NCBI GenBank assembly: GCA_937982515.1 | Contig: CALJMB010000123.1 | Span: 1-6,437 of the forward strand | From: an uncultured Balneolaceae bacterium | GTDB lineage: Bacteria; Bacteroidota; Rhodothermia; Balneolales; Balneolaceae | Length of the DNA stretch: 6,437 nt | Direction of reading: 5' to 3' | The notes under the pieces: generated by a model | Databases searched by the model: none | The model's input: only the letters and a program-made list of their open reading frames with translations | What the model was told of the DNA's origin: nothing | Program-made: the position numbers and the translations under genes | In this document: positions 5,906-6,437 of the stretch, piece by piece | How the letters are laid out: each line of letters starts with the position of its first letter | Numbering within the stretch: position 1 is the first letter of the stretch

Positions 5906-6437
5906 ATGAATATGTTAAGTAACAGTTACAAGTGTACATCTAACTACTTCAGAAGATATGAACCCGTAAAAAAAGTTTTGAAGCACTGTGGTACGTATGG
6001 TTTATACTTTATTCTGCTGCTATTCACTGCAGATGCTTTTGCTCAAAAACGTCATACCATAGACAGTCCTGACGGACAGATTACCACCGAATTTTGGATC
6101 TCTGAAGAAGGTGATCCCCGTTACCGAGTACTGCGAAACGGAGCTGAAGTGCTGGAACCTTCCGAGCTGGGTATAGTCCGCAGGGATATGAACTTTTCGA
6201 AAAACCTTAGGTTAGAACAGGCTACAGAAATTATCCCTGTAAAAGAGAAATACACGCTTCCTAAGGGCAAAAGACTGCATCGCACCTATGTTGCCAATGT
6301 CCGGACGTTCCGGTTACTCAACGAGTGGGACCATCCGATGGATGTGATCTTTCAGGTTTCCGATGACGGGGTGGCATTTCGCTACTACTTTCCCGGCGGT
6401 ACGGCCCGGCCCCGGATGATTGTTGAGGAACGGACCA
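5906..6437 (+). CDS. GH97-family glycoside hydrolase (SusB-like), N-terminal part
   Basis: The gene leaves the window at the right edge; 177 complete codons are seen. The mature N terminus reads QKRHTIDSPDGQITTEFWIS, followed by a GH97 N-terminal-type beta-sandwich with LEPSELGIV, KGKRLHRTYVANV and VIFQVSDDGVAFRYYF. The last block is a characteristic stretch of this domain. Catalytic residues lie beyond the edge. The family removes terminal alpha-linked glucose or galactose (some members act on related pyranosides), with calcium, usually in the periplasm. A signal peptide is present: a hydrophobic LYFILLLF core and likely cleavage after ADAFA, behind an unusually long, partly basic n-region of about 30 residues. 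In-frame ATGs at 5906 and 5912 are both possible; an in-frame TAG at 5891 limits the start and no Shine-Dalgarno sequence is seen. Family call is strong, substrate open. Confidence 0.86.
   Translation, partial: MNMLSNSYKCTSNYFRRYEPVKKVLKHCGTYGLYFILLLFTADAFAQKRHTIDSPDGQITTEFWISEEGDPRYRVLRNGAEVLEPSELGIVRRDMNFSKNLRLEQATEIIPVKEKYTLPKGKRLHRTYVANVRTFRLLNEWDHPMDVIFQVSDDGVAFRYYFPGGTARPRMIVEERT

Noticed and set aside
5930..5936. AAGTGTA half-site near the GH97 start, matching the susC palindromes
   Set aside because: The second half after a 5-base spacer matches only 3 of 7 positions; probably chance.
1..6437. CRISPR array, tRNA, rRNA, insertion sequence or prophage genes
   Set aside because: No spaced direct repeats, cloverleaf, transposase or phage-like frames were seen in either strand.

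Overview
This window holds the core of a SusC/SusD-type glycan-uptake locus (polysaccharide utilisation locus, PUL). It suggests a member of the Bacteroidota or the related Balneolota/Rhodothermota group. The evidence is a 1037-residue SusC-like TonB-dependent transporter, a SusD-like lipoprotein directly after it, and the start of a GH97 glycoside hydrolase. Coding DNA looks moderately GC-rich (hand counts of 44-59% in sampled parts of susC), and the intergenic DNA is more AT-rich. The exact phylum cannot be settled from this window.

Layout. Bases 1-76 hold the first 25 codons of a minus-strand HAD-family phosphatase / phosphoglucomutase-like gene that runs off the left edge. Bases 77-688 are a long divergent intergenic region with no convincing gene. 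It carries one bulged hairpin (266-289), a small 13-bp palindrome (420-432) and two matching 19-bp palindromes (498-516 and 547-565) of the form AAGTGTW-N5-WACACTT, the best operator candidates here. susC runs 689-3802. susD follows immediately (preferred start 3852, end 5582). The susC/susD junction is built from three imperfect 24-bp tandem repeats, each copying the stop/start region. A strong Rho-independent terminator (5625-5657) closes the susCD unit. Bases 5658-5905 hold a 15-bp perfect inverted repeat, a 7-bp stem-loop and a REP-like hairpin but no gene. A plus-strand GH97 gene starts at about 5906 and runs off the right edge.

How the genes fit together. SusD (surface lipoprotein) and SusC (outer-membrane transporter) should form a lidded complex that imports an oligosaccharide using TonB energy. 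The GH97 enzyme, predicted to be secreted to the periplasm, would release sugars from alpha-linked (or related) glycans. The HAD enzyme could act on a sugar phosphate in the cytoplasm. GH97 covers alpha-glucosidases, alpha-galactosidases and other activities, so the substrate is not determined.

I found no previously undescribed multi-gene system; the proteins belong to known families. The most interesting signals are non-coding: the twin operator-like palindromes, the triplicated susC-stop/susD-start cassette, the G8 tract inside susD, and the inverted repeats between susD and the GH97 gene.
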